Shown here: one piece after another, positions 25,111 to 33,341 of the stretch
How the letters are laid out: each line of letters opens with the position of its first letter
Numbering within the stretch: position 1 is the first letter of the stretch
Source of the DNA: a virus
IMG/VR virus record: IMGVR_UViG_3300044949_001245
Location: 24,604 to 88,603 of that record
Reading direction: 5' to 3' (one strand)
Length of the DNA: 64,000 nucleotides
Notes under the pieces: model-generated
Databases searched by the model: none
Seen by the model: only the letters and a program-made list of their open reading frames with translations
Told to the model about the DNA's origin: nothing
Translations under genes and position numbers: made by a program

Positions 25111-25549
25111 CTTCAAACTTTATTTTATATTCATACAAATAGCGGAAAATGGTTCGTCCATCCTCCGCTTTATTCTCATCATTTACATTCACCACCAACT
25201 CAACCTTAATTCCCTCAGGCAAATTCATAGACTTGATTTGCTGTTCTGTCAGTTGTTTGAAATCTAGGTATCTGAGAGTGACGAAATAGTCCTCATCATC
25301 CAGCGTCAGTTTACAATCAGACCACGCCATTCTGGAGTAATCTTTAATACACCTCTCCACCAACTCATACAGGTCTATGTCGCCAGCATCTACATCCTTA
25401 TATCCATCCCCTCCGCATTCCTCACATTCGTGAGTTTCATAACATCCGCCACAACACATAGACATCGGCTTGAAGCATGTTGGTCCAACTTCTACTTTTC
25501 CCTCACCGCCACATTCAGGGCAGTCTAGCCTTATATTCATTTGTGCCAT
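25061..25549 (-). CDS. DnaJ-type zinc-finger protein
   Basis: A 162-residue protein. The first 45 residues hold a DnaJ-like zinc-binding repeat: CPECGGEG, then CCGGCYE and CEECGGDG. Characterised proteins with this cysteine-rich module bind unfolded polypeptides or partner proteins. The rest is acidic alpha/beta without a J domain, so this is not a full co-chaperone. The start is the ATG two bases after the neighbour's stop. Confidence 0.65.
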   Translation of the reverse strand: MAQMNIRLDCPECGGEGKVEVGPTCFKPMSMCCGGCYETHECEECGGDGYKDVDAGDIDLYELVERCIKDYSRMAWSDCKLTLDDEDYFVTLRYLDFKQLTEQQIKSMNLPEGIKVELVVNVNDENKAEDGRTIFRYLYEYKIKFEDGNVETSNSEATQGSN

Positions 25550-25551
25550 GG

Positions 25552-25902
25552 TTACCAAGTTTTGGGATATTTGTCTAAAATGTGTTGAGGATACAATCTG
25601 CCCCCTCCGTTACCAAGCACATCTTCCCACCATCTTATTCCAGCCTGAAGTCTTGGTACGGCAAACTTCGTTACATCCTCATCATGCACAAAGAAAAATA
25701 AATCATTTCGGTTGCCTGTATCGGGCACCGCCACTCCGTACATATCTTGGTCAGGCAAGGTCTTAACTTCCTCTGCCATCTTGATACGAACTCCGTTAAA
25801 TTTTTCCGCAATCCAGTTCTCAAATTCTTGGAAACTGAACTGTCCATCTTCATCAGCCAGTATTACACCAGGCCATACGCAAAGCTGCTTAAAATTTTCC
25901 AT
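25552..25902 (-). CDS. Hypothetical protein
   Basis: A 116-residue protein with no recognised family. It contains a hydrophobic core (LFFFVHDEDV) and a Gly-rich C-terminal loop (LGNGGGRLYPQHIL). The start is the ATG two codons inside the frame, preceded by an A-rich leader, directly downstream of a terminator. Confidence 0.6.
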   Translation of the reverse strand: MENFKQLCVWPGVILADEDGQFSFQEFENWIAEKFNGVRIKMAEEVKTLPDQDMYGVAVPDTGNRNDLFFFVHDEDVTKFAVPRLQAGIRWWEDVLGNGGGRLYPQHILDKYPKTW

Positions 25903-25932
25903 TTTCAAATTGTTTTAGTTATTAACTTTGTT

Positions 25933-25960
25933 AAAAAAAATGGGGGGCATTTCACCCCCC
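25933..25960 (-). terminator. Rho-independent terminator
   Basis: On the minus strand GGGGGG and CCCCCC pair around a 7-base loop and are followed by A then eight T residues. It lies after the gene that starts from the 26.4-kb promoter and so defines a short single-gene unit. Confidence 0.85.
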
Positions 25961-25966
25961 TTTGTT

Positions 25967-26329
25967 TTATTCTTGTTCGTTGTTACTTGGTAGTAACTCC
26001 CTGATTGCGCTGTAGCATTCTACATTAGTCAGCGTGGGAAATCTCCTACTCATGAAGTCATAGGTCTTGCAAGATAGCTTCCAAACCATAGTATCGTCAC
26101 AAGGAACATCCGTGCGCCCTAGCTGTCTAGCAACCCATCCCTTAACTAATGAGATGTTGTCAAGGTGAGCTACAAATCCTTGCTCCACTATATCCTTGTG
26201 GAACTTTCTTTTACCCAGTTGTTCCATTTCTAGTACAACAAGGTCATTTTCCAATCCTAGAAAGGTTGCCATTCTTCCATCCTTTTTACTCTGGATTGCT
26301 TTTGCGGTGATTAAGTCTGCTAGTGTCAT
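25967..26329 (-). CDS. Hypothetical protein expressed as a single-gene unit
   Basis: A 120-residue protein. An earlier in-frame TTG lies in the conserved leader, but the ATG used here gives a clean start after the A-rich sequence. It has no known domain. It is flanked by a Bacteroidota-type promoter 41 bases upstream and a strong terminator 7 bases downstream, so it is transcribed alone. Isolated expression from a host-type promoter suggests an early or constitutive product. Confidence 0.65.
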   Translation of the reverse strand: MTLADLITAKAIQSKKDGRMATFLGLENDLVVLEMEQLGKRKFHKDIVEQGFVAHLDNISLVKGWVARQLGRTDVPCDDTMVWKLSCKTYDFMSRRFPTLTNVECYSAIRELLPSNNEQE

Positions 26330-26347
26330 GTTTTTGAAATTTTTTAA

Positions 26348-26401
26348 GTTTAACAATCAATTCTGAAGTAAAGGTAAATGTAAATTTACAATCTACAAAA
26401 T
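26348..26401 (-). promoter_or_regulatory. Bacteroidota vegetative promoter with conserved leader, copy 1
   Basis: The sequence reads TTTTG, 19 bases, TACCTTTA on the minus strand (-33 at 26397-26399, -7 at 26370-26377), matching the TTG-N19-TAnnTTTG consensus. The following 20 or so leader bases (CTTCAGAATTGATTGTTA and on) are nearly identical to copies at 31.4 and 40.9 kb. Confidence 0.8.
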
Positions 26402-26426
26402 TTTTTTCAAACTTTTTTTGAAAAAA

Positions 26427-26678
26427 TCATGAAATAATTTTTTTCAGCTCATTTTTAACACGTTTCGCAACTTCCCCTCTCCAAGTTGCTGCGTTGGATA
26501 GGAAATATCTCACGATGGAATCACCTGTGTCCATTCCGTAATTATCCCCGACCTGATTCAAACTAGACATCGCATCTAGGTATGGTTCAGCGCCAAAATA
26601 TACCTTTTTCCAATCCGACCTGACTTCAGCCGCAATTTCGTAAAGTGGTCTGTGTGGTTTACTTTCGTTTCTAGCCAT
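26427..26678 (-). CDS. Conserved phage hypothetical protein (RPLYEIA family)
   Basis: An 83-residue protein. The sequence RPLYEIAAEVRSDWKKVYFG, then PYLDAM and YFLSNAATWRGEVA, resembles a small protein I recall from many phages of aquatic bacteria. No function is known for it. It is helical and contains no cysteines. It is the last gene before the 26.4-kb promoter. Confidence 0.7.
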   Translation of the reverse strand: MARNESKPHRPLYEIAAEVRSDWKKVYFGAEPYLDAMSSLNQVGDNYGMDTGDSIVRYFLSNAATWRGEVAKRVKNELKKIIS

Positions 26679-26691
26679 TTTTATTCCGTTT

Positions 26692-27636
26692 TTAATTAAC
26701 TGTACTAGTCATAGCATAAACAGCCATATCTCGCCAATCCTCTCCATTCTCTGGGTCAACTCGCATACTAATGACTTTTATCAAAGTCCTAAAATTCAAG
26801 TCACCACAACTTTTATGATATTCCTCTATCAAATCAAGACATTCCTCTTTCTCTTCAATCGACACATCTGGTCTGATGTGTCCTAGTATTGCCCTCATCC
26901 TTTCAATTTTAACAGGATTGGTCATCGTCAAATCAATACTCATTGACCTAGATAGAATTGCTTGGTCAATTTTCTCTTGCGGTAAATTGCTGATGAAGAT
27001 TATTCGCCCCTCAAATACAAAATCAGATGGCAAATCAGGCAACTCTTTACTAGTTATCCAATGTATTCTGCGCTCATCGTATGAGTCCAGAGCACCTTTC
27101 AATAAATTTTTTGCCGTTGGGTCTTTCAAAACTTCATCGCAATCATCAAAAACAATCAGCTTGTCTGAATTTTCATAAAGTGTTCTATACAATCCACGTG
27201 GCGTTGAGTACCCTTTGACGATGATGAAATCATAGTCCTCAACTAATTGCTTTTTGAGAATTTCTTGTTTTACAGTGTAGGATTTTCCCAAACCGCCCTC
27301 GCCAGTGATTATCATAGACACGGCTGTCTTCTTGATTACCATTTTAATCATGTTCTCAAGAAATCTAAACTTGTCATTGATGTTGAATTGACTTGGTGGC
27401 GTCAAAGGAACAACTTGCTCTCCGATGTCAGTTGTTGTTTGATTGCCTACCACTTGAATATCATCTGGAGAAACAAATTTGATTTTGTTCATTTGTCGGT
27501 CAAACTTCCGACCATCCGCTGTTTCAATGGTGTGATATCCGTTTCTGCCAGCCTTGACATATTTTCCGAATAAAACTTCACCATCCCTTGACCTGATTGA
27601 TACAGGTGTTCCTGCTTTAATAGCAATGTCCATCAT
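26692..27636 (-). CDS. AAA+ ATPase with N-terminal SH3/Tudor-like domain
   Basis: A 314-residue ATPase. Residues 8-55 form a small beta-barrel-like domain (GTPVSIRSRDGEVLFGKYV). The AAA+ core has Walker A GEGGLGKS (about 111-118), Walker B LIVFDDCDEVL and sensor-1-like IIFISNLP, with a SRSMSIDL arginine-finger-like segment. The core is paralogous to the head-block AAA+ protein, which has the same FDD-x-DEVL box but a different N-terminus. It is compact and probably acts as a DNA or protein remodeller. Its partner is unknown. Confidence 0.75.
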   Translation of the reverse strand: MMDIAIKAGTPVSIRSRDGEVLFGKYVKAGRNGYHTIETADGRKFDRQMNKIKFVSPDDIQVVGNQTTTDIGEQVVPLTPPSQFNINDKFRFLENMIKMVIKKTAVSMIITGEGGLGKSYTVKQEILKKQLVEDYDFIIVKGYSTPRGLYRTLYENSDKLIVFDDCDEVLKDPTAKNLLKGALDSYDERRIHWITSKELPDLPSDFVFEGRIIFISNLPQEKIDQAILSRSMSIDLTMTNPVKIERMRAILGHIRPDVSIEEKEECLDLIEEYHKSCGDLNFRTLIKVISMRVDPENGEDWRDMAVYAMTSTVN

Positions 27637-27665
27637 AATTTTGAAATGTTTACAATTTTGAAAGT

Positions 27666-27696
27666 AACATACTAAACTTTGTAAATTTAGTATGTT
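27666..27696. promoter_or_regulatory. 11-base-pair palindrome in the intergenic region after the fibre gene
   Basis: AACATACTAAA and TTTAGTATGTT form a perfect 11-base-pair inverted repeat around a 9-base loop. It spans the stop codon of the fibre-like gene. There is no T-run, so a protein-binding operator is as likely as a weak terminator. It contains the 16-base word AAACTTTGTAAATTTA, also found in the promoter at 63.03 kb. Confidence 0.55.
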
Positions 27697-28706
27697 CTAT
27701 GAAGTGTAAAATTCTTACATTGGATTGAGTCATGTATTTCAGTCTGACCCCATTGCGCTGTTATTGACAAGGTATTTGGAATTGTTGTATCCAAAGCTTC
27801 AACGCTGCTAAACATCATCCCTTTTAGTTGTCCTTGGTTATCGGTGTATAATATAGAACCAAAACAACTGATTTTCCCAGACACACCTAATTCATTGATT
27901 GTAAATGACATTCTAATCTGAAATGTTCCATTAGTGGCATGACTCATTGACATTTCACCACTACTAGCCAAAAGTTGCGTGCCCGATGTTATGTTTATTT
28001 TAAGTAAATGTCCGTTTTGAGTTGACAATATTCCGCTCAAAATTGCTTCAAATGAATCACCGACCTTAAATCCATCTGCCCGCACGTACAAACTCCCTAC
28101 CCCTGCCCCAATCAGTTCGCCCGCAACTGTAGTGTTAGCAATTATTTGACCATCTGTTGTTTGAGCAAAAAGTCCTGTGTTTAGTGAGTTCAGAAAATGC
28201 CAACCCTTATTTCCAAAAGCATCGGTTGAATATACTTTATTTGGGTCTGGCAATTCCTCATCAGCAACCAGCTGTATGTACCCTCCATCATCCTGAATAG
28301 AATTTTTTTGAGCAGTGACGTCACGCTTGTTTTGCCACAAATCTGTAATGTCGGCTACAATTTGACTTATCAAACGCTCATCAGGAATGTATGGCTTATT
28401 AAAAACTTGATTATTTCCATCTGTTGAATTCCAATCAACAGGCTGCTCTTTTAATGAATATCCAACACCTAGACTGCGCCAATAACTTGCGTCTGTTGGT
28501 GGTATTGAATCATTGTTCGCTATACAAACATAAATCTGTCCTCTGTACCAAACTAAATCCCCGATGAGATATGGGTTGCCAGTAGCATCTGAATGGTCAG
28601 CTGAAAATGGAAGTGCGGTCAGAACGACAGTACCACCGCCACCGCCACCGCCATCTGACTCATCTTTTAATCGCAATCTGTTTAACAGATAGTCAAAAAA
28701 TATCAT
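27687..28706 (-). CDS. Tail-fibre-like protein with carbohydrate-binding-module segment
   Basis: A 339-residue protein. Residues 17-25 are a poly-Gly linker. Residues about 40-75 (YLIGDLVWYRGQIYVCIAN then ASYWRSLG) match the small CBM5/12-type chitin-binding fold that is often part of phage fibres. A coiled-coil-like helix follows, then a beta-rich C-terminal half (about 175-339). This is the architecture of a host-binding fibre or baseplate wedge. It is coupled to the small gene upstream by a 4-base overlap. Confidence 0.65.
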   Translation of the reverse strand: MIFFDYLLNRLRLKDESDGGGGGGGTVVLTALPFSADHSDATGNPYLIGDLVWYRGQIYVCIANNDSIPPTDASYWRSLGVGYSLKEQPVDWNSTDGNNQVFNKPYIPDERLISQIVADITDLWQNKRDVTAQKNSIQDDGGYIQLVADEELPDPNKVYSTDAFGNKGWHFLNSLNTGLFAQTTDGQIIANTTVAGELIGAGVGSLYVRADGFKVGDSFEAILSGILSTQNGHLLKINITSGTQLLASSGEMSMSHATNGTFQIRMSFTINELGVSGKISCFGSILYTDNQGQLKGMMFSSVEALDTTIPNTLSITAQWGQTEIHDSIQCKNFTLHRTY

Positions 28707-28957
28707 CGTGAATATGTTAATGAAGTCCTATTTGACCATGCGCTTTCAAATGTTGATTTTCCGTTGGCATACTCTGGTCTAGTCAGACCACCAACTACAG
28801 TGATACGAATGATTAACCATTTCGGCTCACTCTCTCTCACTCCTAAATCCTCTGTGTATCCTACATAAGTAACTCCGCCACCGACATCATCCGTAATCGG
28901 CATAGGTAATGAGTTCAGATATTCTTGAACTACAGCTGCTCTTTTGCTAGCAATCAT
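28703..28957 (-). CDS. Small hypothetical protein upstream of the fibre-like gene
   Basis: An 84-residue protein beginning MIASKRAAVVQEYL, with a beta-rich C-terminal half (WLIIRITVVGGLTRP). It is coupled to the fibre-like gene (ATGA overlap) and could be an attachment or assembly factor. No family was recognised. Confidence 0.6.
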   Translation of the reverse strand: MIASKRAAVVQEYLNSLPMPITDDVGGGVTYVGYTEDLGVRESEPKWLIIRITVVGGLTRPEYANGKSTFESAWSNRTSLTYSR

Positions 28958-28978
28958 CGCTTTATCTTTTGTTAGTTA

Positions 28979-29785
28979 TTAAAATTTCAAAGCCAACATT
29001 TGGTCTGGCGTCAACTCATACGTTTTGTTCTCTTGGATGTGATTTTCGTACAATTCCAGAGTCAAAATTTCAGCACAGTTATCAATCCAATCGTGAACCA
29101 GTCTGTTGTATTTTGCGTTGGTATCTGCTTCCTCTTGACTATTACAAGGTTGACAATCAGAGCCTGACTCTCCACAGATTGTTGCTTTGCCCTCGCCAGT
29201 CTGGTTTGAGTAATAAGTTTGGTTCCAGTTAAACAACTTGTATGGCACCTTAACACGTTCCTTTACTCCGTACAAATATGGCTTTTCTGTCGGCATGGTT
29301 GTGAAGTGTTCCTGACACTCCGAAATTTGTTTTTCAATACCCATGTTCTCTTTTTCAATTCTGTTTTTTTCATCCATCACTTTCATGATGATGTCTTTTC
29401 CAGATTTTGAAAATTTGAAAGCATTCGTTCCGTATGAAAACGCATCAGTCACATGAGACTTCTCCAAAACGTAAACATGCTTGAAAGAACCAAGTCCATC
29501 AGCCACCTTTACTTTCGCCATCTGGCTCATAGTTTCTTTAGCCTTTAGAACAAGGTCATTTGCTTCTTGTGTGTCGTTGAAACCGCCTTTGACGATGGTT
29601 CCACCAACAGTGTCGTTCACTTTCTTAATGTAGGCTTCAATAGAACTTTTTTCAAAAACCAAATATGCCTCAGATGGATATTTCTTTTGAAAATCCTTCA
29701 TCGTCATTCCCTTTTCGATATTGGTAAAACCAGACAAATTTATTTTGCCGTCAAAGTCCTCTGCTGTTAGAAATTCTTTTGTCAT
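28979..29785 (-). CDS. Hypothetical 268-residue protein
   Basis: The ATG at 29785 is preferred because earlier in-frame starts lie inside the terminator of the upstream unit. The protein is mixed, with a Met/Lys-rich helix in the middle and a Cys pair (CGESGSDCQPC) near residue 210. No family was recognised. It begins a new unit after the terminator, although no host-type promoter was found in the 46-base gap. Confidence 0.65.
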   Translation of the reverse strand: MTKEFLTAEDFDGKINLSGFTNIEKGMTMKDFQKKYPSEAYLVFEKSSIEAYIKKVNDTVGGTIVKGGFNDTQEANDLVLKAKETMSQMAKVKVADGLGSFKHVYVLEKSHVTDAFSYGTNAFKFSKSGKDIIMKVMDEKNRIEKENMGIEKQISECQEHFTTMPTEKPYLYGVKERVKVPYKLFNWNQTYYSNQTGEGKATICGESGSDCQPCNSQEEADTNAKYNRLVHDWIDNCAEILTLELYENHIQENKTYELTPDQMLALKF

Positions 29786-29830
29786 ATTTTCTAAATGTTT
29801 TTGCTTTATCAAGTAATAGCTGTTAATCAT

Positions 29831-29864
29831 AAAAAAGATAGGGTGACCTTTCAGCCACCCTATC
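29831..29864 (-). terminator. Rho-independent terminator
   Basis: GATAGGGTG and CACCCTATC pair perfectly (9 base pairs) around a 10-base loop and are followed by six T residues on the minus strand. It ends the unit containing the DUF2786 gene. Confidence 0.9.
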
Positions 29865-29899
29865 ACCGCAGAATTGATTGAAACTAAAATGTTCCAAGC

Positions 29900-30631
29900 T
29901 CAGTTGAGCATCTTTCTAGTAACTGGTTTTGAAGTTCCTGTTACCGCTTTATTTATTGTCACGCTTTTGCCAGTTTCCTTTCCTGAACTATATGCGCCAC
30001 CCGCACTTGAATAGTTAGTTTTACGACCAGTTCCGCTACCACCCCAAGTCATAGTGACGTAATCGGAAATCACCACCTCATTCGTTCTGATAATAGCTGT
30101 AGAACTCTCATTAGCTTTTTCAAACTCTTCACGCTCTGATTTGAATTTTGAATAAAGCCCATCCGCACAACCTTTCAAGAAAGTTCTCATAAAGGTATCT
30201 TGACCGACCGCAGTTGGATTATGTCTAGCATATTCCTTGTACTTTTCCTTTCCGACCTTTAGGAACACAGGCATCACAACTGTGTGAATGTATTTACATA
30301 CTTCGATGTTATCTGGACTGCCTACAATAATCATTTTGTTTTCGCTAGCATTCCCCATCGTGTAAGCCTTACACCAATTAAACTTGGCTACAACGCTCAT
30401 TACGTCAAAACTACTCCGACCTCCAATTCCAGGCACTTTCAGAGGCATCGTGTCGTGTATTATTTCAGCACGCACTTCATCCTCCGTCAAATCTGCTTTA
30501 CTCAGATTGTATTCGTTGAGCAACTGTTGTACCTTTCTGGCGTAAATTTCTGCCTCTGCTATTGAGCCCATTGCTCTAGCTGACTCCGCATGAGCCAATA
30601 CTTTTCTGATTTTGTCAATTACTTTTTCCAT
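29900..30631 (-). CDS. DUF2786-family protein
   Basis: A 243-residue protein. The N-terminus IDKIRKVLAHAESARA, then EAEIYARKVQQLLNEYNL, is the DUF2786 signature. The centre has a hydrophobic core with FNWCKAYTM, and the C-terminus is Ser/Thr/Gly-rich and probably disordered (residues 190-243). The family is common in phages and mobile elements, but its biochemical function is not established. It is followed by a strong terminator. Confidence 0.75.
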   Translation of the reverse strand: MEKVIDKIRKVLAHAESARAMGSIAEAEIYARKVQQLLNEYNLSKADLTEDEVRAEIIHDTMPLKVPGIGGRSSFDVMSVVAKFNWCKAYTMGNASENKMIIVGSPDNIEVCKYIHTVVMPVFLKVGKEKYKEYARHNPTAVGQDTFMRTFLKGCADGLYSKFKSEREEFEKANESSTAIIRTNEVVISDYVTMTWGGSGTGRKTNYSSAGGAYSSGKETGKSVTINKAVTGTSKPVTRKMLN

Positions 30632-30635
30632 GTTC

Positions 30636-30854
30636 TTAATTTTTTACAGTTTCATAATTACCCTCTGGATTGAAGTTCTTCATCCATAAAGACACGATGC
30701 GTCTTGCCTCACCTTTATTGAGTCCGAACTCATCCTCAACATATGGTGCTGCTCCGAACATATTAGTCACTCCTGACTCTCTCAAGTCATTCAAATACTC
30801 ACAAACATTTTTTTCTAGTTCTGTGGTTGGTCTTGTTTCTTGTGTTGTTTCCAT
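30636..30854 (-). CDS. Small hypothetical protein
   Basis: A 72-residue acidic protein with helices and an NMFGAAPYVEDEFG segment. It ends with the same TVKN stop context as its upstream neighbour (ACTGTAAAAAATTAA), so the leader of each next gene is a near-repeat. Confidence 0.6.
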   Translation of the reverse strand: METTQETRPTTELEKNVCEYLNDLRESGVTNMFGAAPYVEDEFGLNKGEARRIVSLWMKNFNPEGNYETVKN

Positions 30855-30857
30855 CTT

Positions 30858-31115
30858 TTAATTTTTTACAGTTAAATAAAAATACAAATAATCATAACGC
30901 TGAATAAAGTGGGTCAGCTGTTCCCTTAACTCTTGCGGTGTTTTTTCCGATGTTACCCATAGGCTAAAAATCCTTGCTCTGTTGTCCCAATGCTTCTCAT
31001 AGTGTTGGAACGCTGACTTATCAAACCTCTTGATAACTCTGAAGGCAGCATCTATGGTGTTCCCCGAAATCATCCCAAAGTTGCTCTTGAATTCTATGTG
31101 CATTCTTCTACTCAT
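30858..31115 (-). CDS. Small hypothetical protein
   Basis: An 85-residue basic protein (MSRRMHIEFKS) with an aromatic C-terminal strand (YDYLYFYLTVKN). It is coupled to the upstream small gene by a 4-base overlap. No family is recognised. Confidence 0.6.
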   Translation of the reverse strand: MSRRMHIEFKSNFGMISGNTIDAAFRVIKRFDKSAFQHYEKHWDNRARIFSLWVTSEKTPQELREQLTHFIQRYDYLYFYLTVKN

Positions 31116-31327
31116 AACACCGCCCTCCTTACTGAATACCCATTACTACTGTAATCATCCATTACTACTCTGTAGCCATATATCACACTGCCTACAAGTT
31201 CCCCTAGATAGTCCACCCAACTGATTACATCCTCAGCGTGAGCTTTACTGTTCCACTTGGACCAGTCCTGTCTTGCCATTTGATACCACTCTTGGGCATC
31301 TTTTGCGATTTTTTTCTTGGTTGCCAT
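31112..31327 (-). CDS. Small hypothetical protein, first gene of the 31.4-kb promoter unit
   Basis: A 71-residue protein from the ATG at 31327; an in-frame TTG lies further up in the conserved leader. It is Lys-rich at the N-terminus and has a hydrophobic GELVGSVIYGYRVV segment. It follows a Bacteroidota-type promoter and leader shared with two other units. Confidence 0.6.
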   Translation of the reverse strand: MATKKKIAKDAQEWYQMARQDWSKWNSKAHAEDVISWVDYLGELVGSVIYGYRVVMDDYSSNGYSVRRAVL

Positions 31328-31341
31328 TTGTCGTTTTTTTA

Positions 31342-31395
31342 AGTTTAACAATCAATTCTGAAGTAAAGGTATGTAAAAATTTACAAACGACAAAA
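31342..31395 (-). promoter_or_regulatory. Bacteroidota vegetative promoter with conserved leader, copy 2
   Basis: The sequence is TTTTG, 19 bases, TACCTTTA (-33 at 31391-31393, -7 at 31364-31371). The transcribed leader is nearly identical to those at 26.4 and 40.9 kb. It should drive the three small genes and DUF2786 gene to the terminator at 29.85 kb. Confidence 0.8.
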
Positions 31396-31399
31396 TTTT

Positions 31400-31633
31400 T
31401 TAACAATTTTCTTTGAAAAATTTTGAGTTGGGCTGGTGCGAATTTATGAAATCCTCCAGTTTTTTCTGGGAAATCTCCAGTGTTTTTATGTGATTTTCAA
31501 GTTCCTTTTCGACCTCTTCCAGCCTTTCTTTCAGCTCAATAGCCTTTCTCATAGCATTTTCAACATTGCTTTCAGCTATAATTTTGGTCAATTTTAGCTT
31601 TTGATATAGTTCCTCTCCATGAGATAGCTTCAT
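31400..31633 (-). CDS. Small coiled-coil protein
   Basis: A 77-residue protein, almost entirely a charged coiled coil (about residues 15-65, IELKERLEEVEKELENH). No other feature is present. It follows the terminase gene and may be a small assembly factor or regulator. Confidence 0.6.
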   Translation of the reverse strand: MKLSHGEELYQKLKLTKIIAESNVENAMRKAIELKERLEEVEKELENHIKTLEISQKKLEDFINSHQPNSKFFKENC

Positions 31634-31658
31634 GAACTAATTAACTATGAAATACTTA

Positions 31659-33341
31659 CTAAAGAAATTTGAACTTGAATCCAGTGGTGACTTTTTTCGC
31701 TGCTATTGATGTAAGCCATAACGCCATAGCTTGGTCATCGTGTTCTCCGACACCCTCCAATCCTTTATCAGTCCATGTAACAGATGAAAGTTCCATAGCA
31801 AGTGAATCAGAAATGTCTATTGACTCCTGATTGCCTCTTGGTATCCGTATTTTGCCACGCTCAAACAAAATTGCTAGTCCAGGCAATCCTGCCTTTAGGT
31901 CATATTTGTTGCTTCCTGTCGTATGACCCTCGACAGGCAATCCAGCCCTCTCTGACTCTTGTACAAAAATCTGTTGGAATACGTTATTCTCCATTACCAT
32001 TATATCAGGCTGAAACGATGCGTTGATTTGTTTTATGACTGCTAGTTGTTCAGCAAAAGACTTGCCCCGAAATCTAGTAACATTCATCAACCACATATTC
32101 TCATTCTCATCTACTCCAGCGGTGATGATGACTGTGTAGTCAGCCCCAACTGAGCTGGAAATCGAAAAGTCAATACCAGTCACCACCCTATCGAATTTCA
32201 TTTTGTAAGCTGTTCTAGCACGTACAAATGTGTAGTCCTCCATCCTCACATATGCCCTTTCAATTACATCTTGAGGGAAAATTGATGACTCATTGGTAAC
32301 TGGCCTACATAAATTTTCCCTTGAAAAGATTATGTTGCCCTGTGTTGACCTCTTTTCCATCAACTCCTTAAATCCCCAACGCTCACGCCATAGTATGACT
32401 CCATTCGGAAATATGGCTGGATATTCCCTCACGTGCCACCCCTCCTTGCTTTTCAAATCTCCATATAGGTCATTAGCGTGGAATGGAGTTCCAACCACTA
32501 TAACTTGACCTTTGGGCACAATCATATTCATGATTACAGCGTGAAAATAATCTATGGACTTTTTTCTTTGAACCGAACTGTAAATCACGTTGTCCTTTAA
32601 TCCATCATCAACCACAATATATCCAGGGTGAGCACCACGTACTGATGAACCAAAGCCTTTGGTTGTTATCCTTGCTCCGTTTTTACAAACTATATCAGTT
32701 TTTGCCCATCCATCGTTCCGACCTGGAAATAATCTTTCACGCAAATCATCATTTTCTTCAATCGTGCTTTTCAAAATATCCAAAAGGTCAACCGCCTGTT
32801 GTAATGAAAATGAAAATAGAAATCCACGCTTGGATAATGCTAAATCATGGCGTGGTCTGGAGAACCCTGTGACTGGCTGGTATCGGTATAACTTCCAAGC
32901 CAGATACGCATTACTCCAATAGAATGATTTTCCGTGGTCACGTGCGGCAATTACGTTGAGTTTGTTGTAACGCATCGCCATATCTCCCCATTCCAGATGG
33001 TGCCAGTTCATTTCAAACTGCGGCATTTTACTCAAAATGAAATAGGTCAGATTTTCAATACACAAAGTTTCCTCTATGGTCTTTGTGAGTGTATCGAAAT
33101 AGCCTAGTTTGAGCTGTAGTTGGTTTTGCTTTCCGTAAATTACATTGAAAACCTCTTCCAAGATTATGGAATAAATCTCATCCACATCCTTTTCGTAACC
33201 TCCAAACAACTCCTTGGTGCCGGCATCATCCAAGTTGTTGATAATCTCATCCACAATACGAAATGCCTCATCAATTTTTTCAAACGACAAGGCATTTTGG
33301 TATTTGGAAATGATTTTTAAGTCCTCTTGTGATATGTTCAT
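31659..33341 (-). CDS. terL: Terminase large subunit
   Basis: A 560-residue packaging motor. The ATPase half has a Walker A variant (AARDHGKSF), Walker B with the catalytic acidic pair (YIVVDDGLKD), and a coupling motif (IVVGTPFHANDLY). The nuclease half has RNase H-like acidic residues (GIDFSISSS, GADYTVI, and EHDDQAMALW near the C-terminus). It cuts concatemeric DNA and pumps it through the portal. Its start overlaps the stop of a candidate small subunit gene (ATGA). Confidence 0.93.
   Translation of the reverse strand: MNISQEDLKIISKYQNALSFEKIDEAFRIVDEIINNLDDAGTKELFGGYEKDVDEIYSIILEEVFNVIYGKQNQLQLKLGYFDTLTKTIEETLCIENLTYFILSKMPQFEMNWHHLEWGDMAMRYNKLNVIAARDHGKSFYWSNAYLAWKLYRYQPVTGFSRPRHDLALSKRGFLFSFSLQQAVDLLDILKSTIEENDDLRERLFPGRNDGWAKTDIVCKNGARITTKGFGSSVRGAHPGYIVVDDGLKDNVIYSSVQRKKSIDYFHAVIMNMIVPKGQVIVVGTPFHANDLYGDLKSKEGWHVREYPAIFPNGVILWRERWGFKELMEKRSTQGNIIFSRENLCRPVTNESSIFPQDVIERAYVRMEDYTFVRARTAYKMKFDRVVTGIDFSISSSVGADYTVIITAGVDENENMWLMNVTRFRGKSFAEQLAVIKQINASFQPDIMVMENNVFQQIFVQESERAGLPVEGHTTGSNKYDLKAGLPGLAILFERGKIRIPRGNQESIDISDSLAMELSSVTWTDKGLEGVGEHDDQAMALWLTSIAAKKVTTGFKFKFL

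Noticed and set aside
29786-29866. Longer N-terminus for the 28.98-29.79-kb gene
   Set aside because: The extension would translate through a strong rho-independent terminator of the upstream unit.
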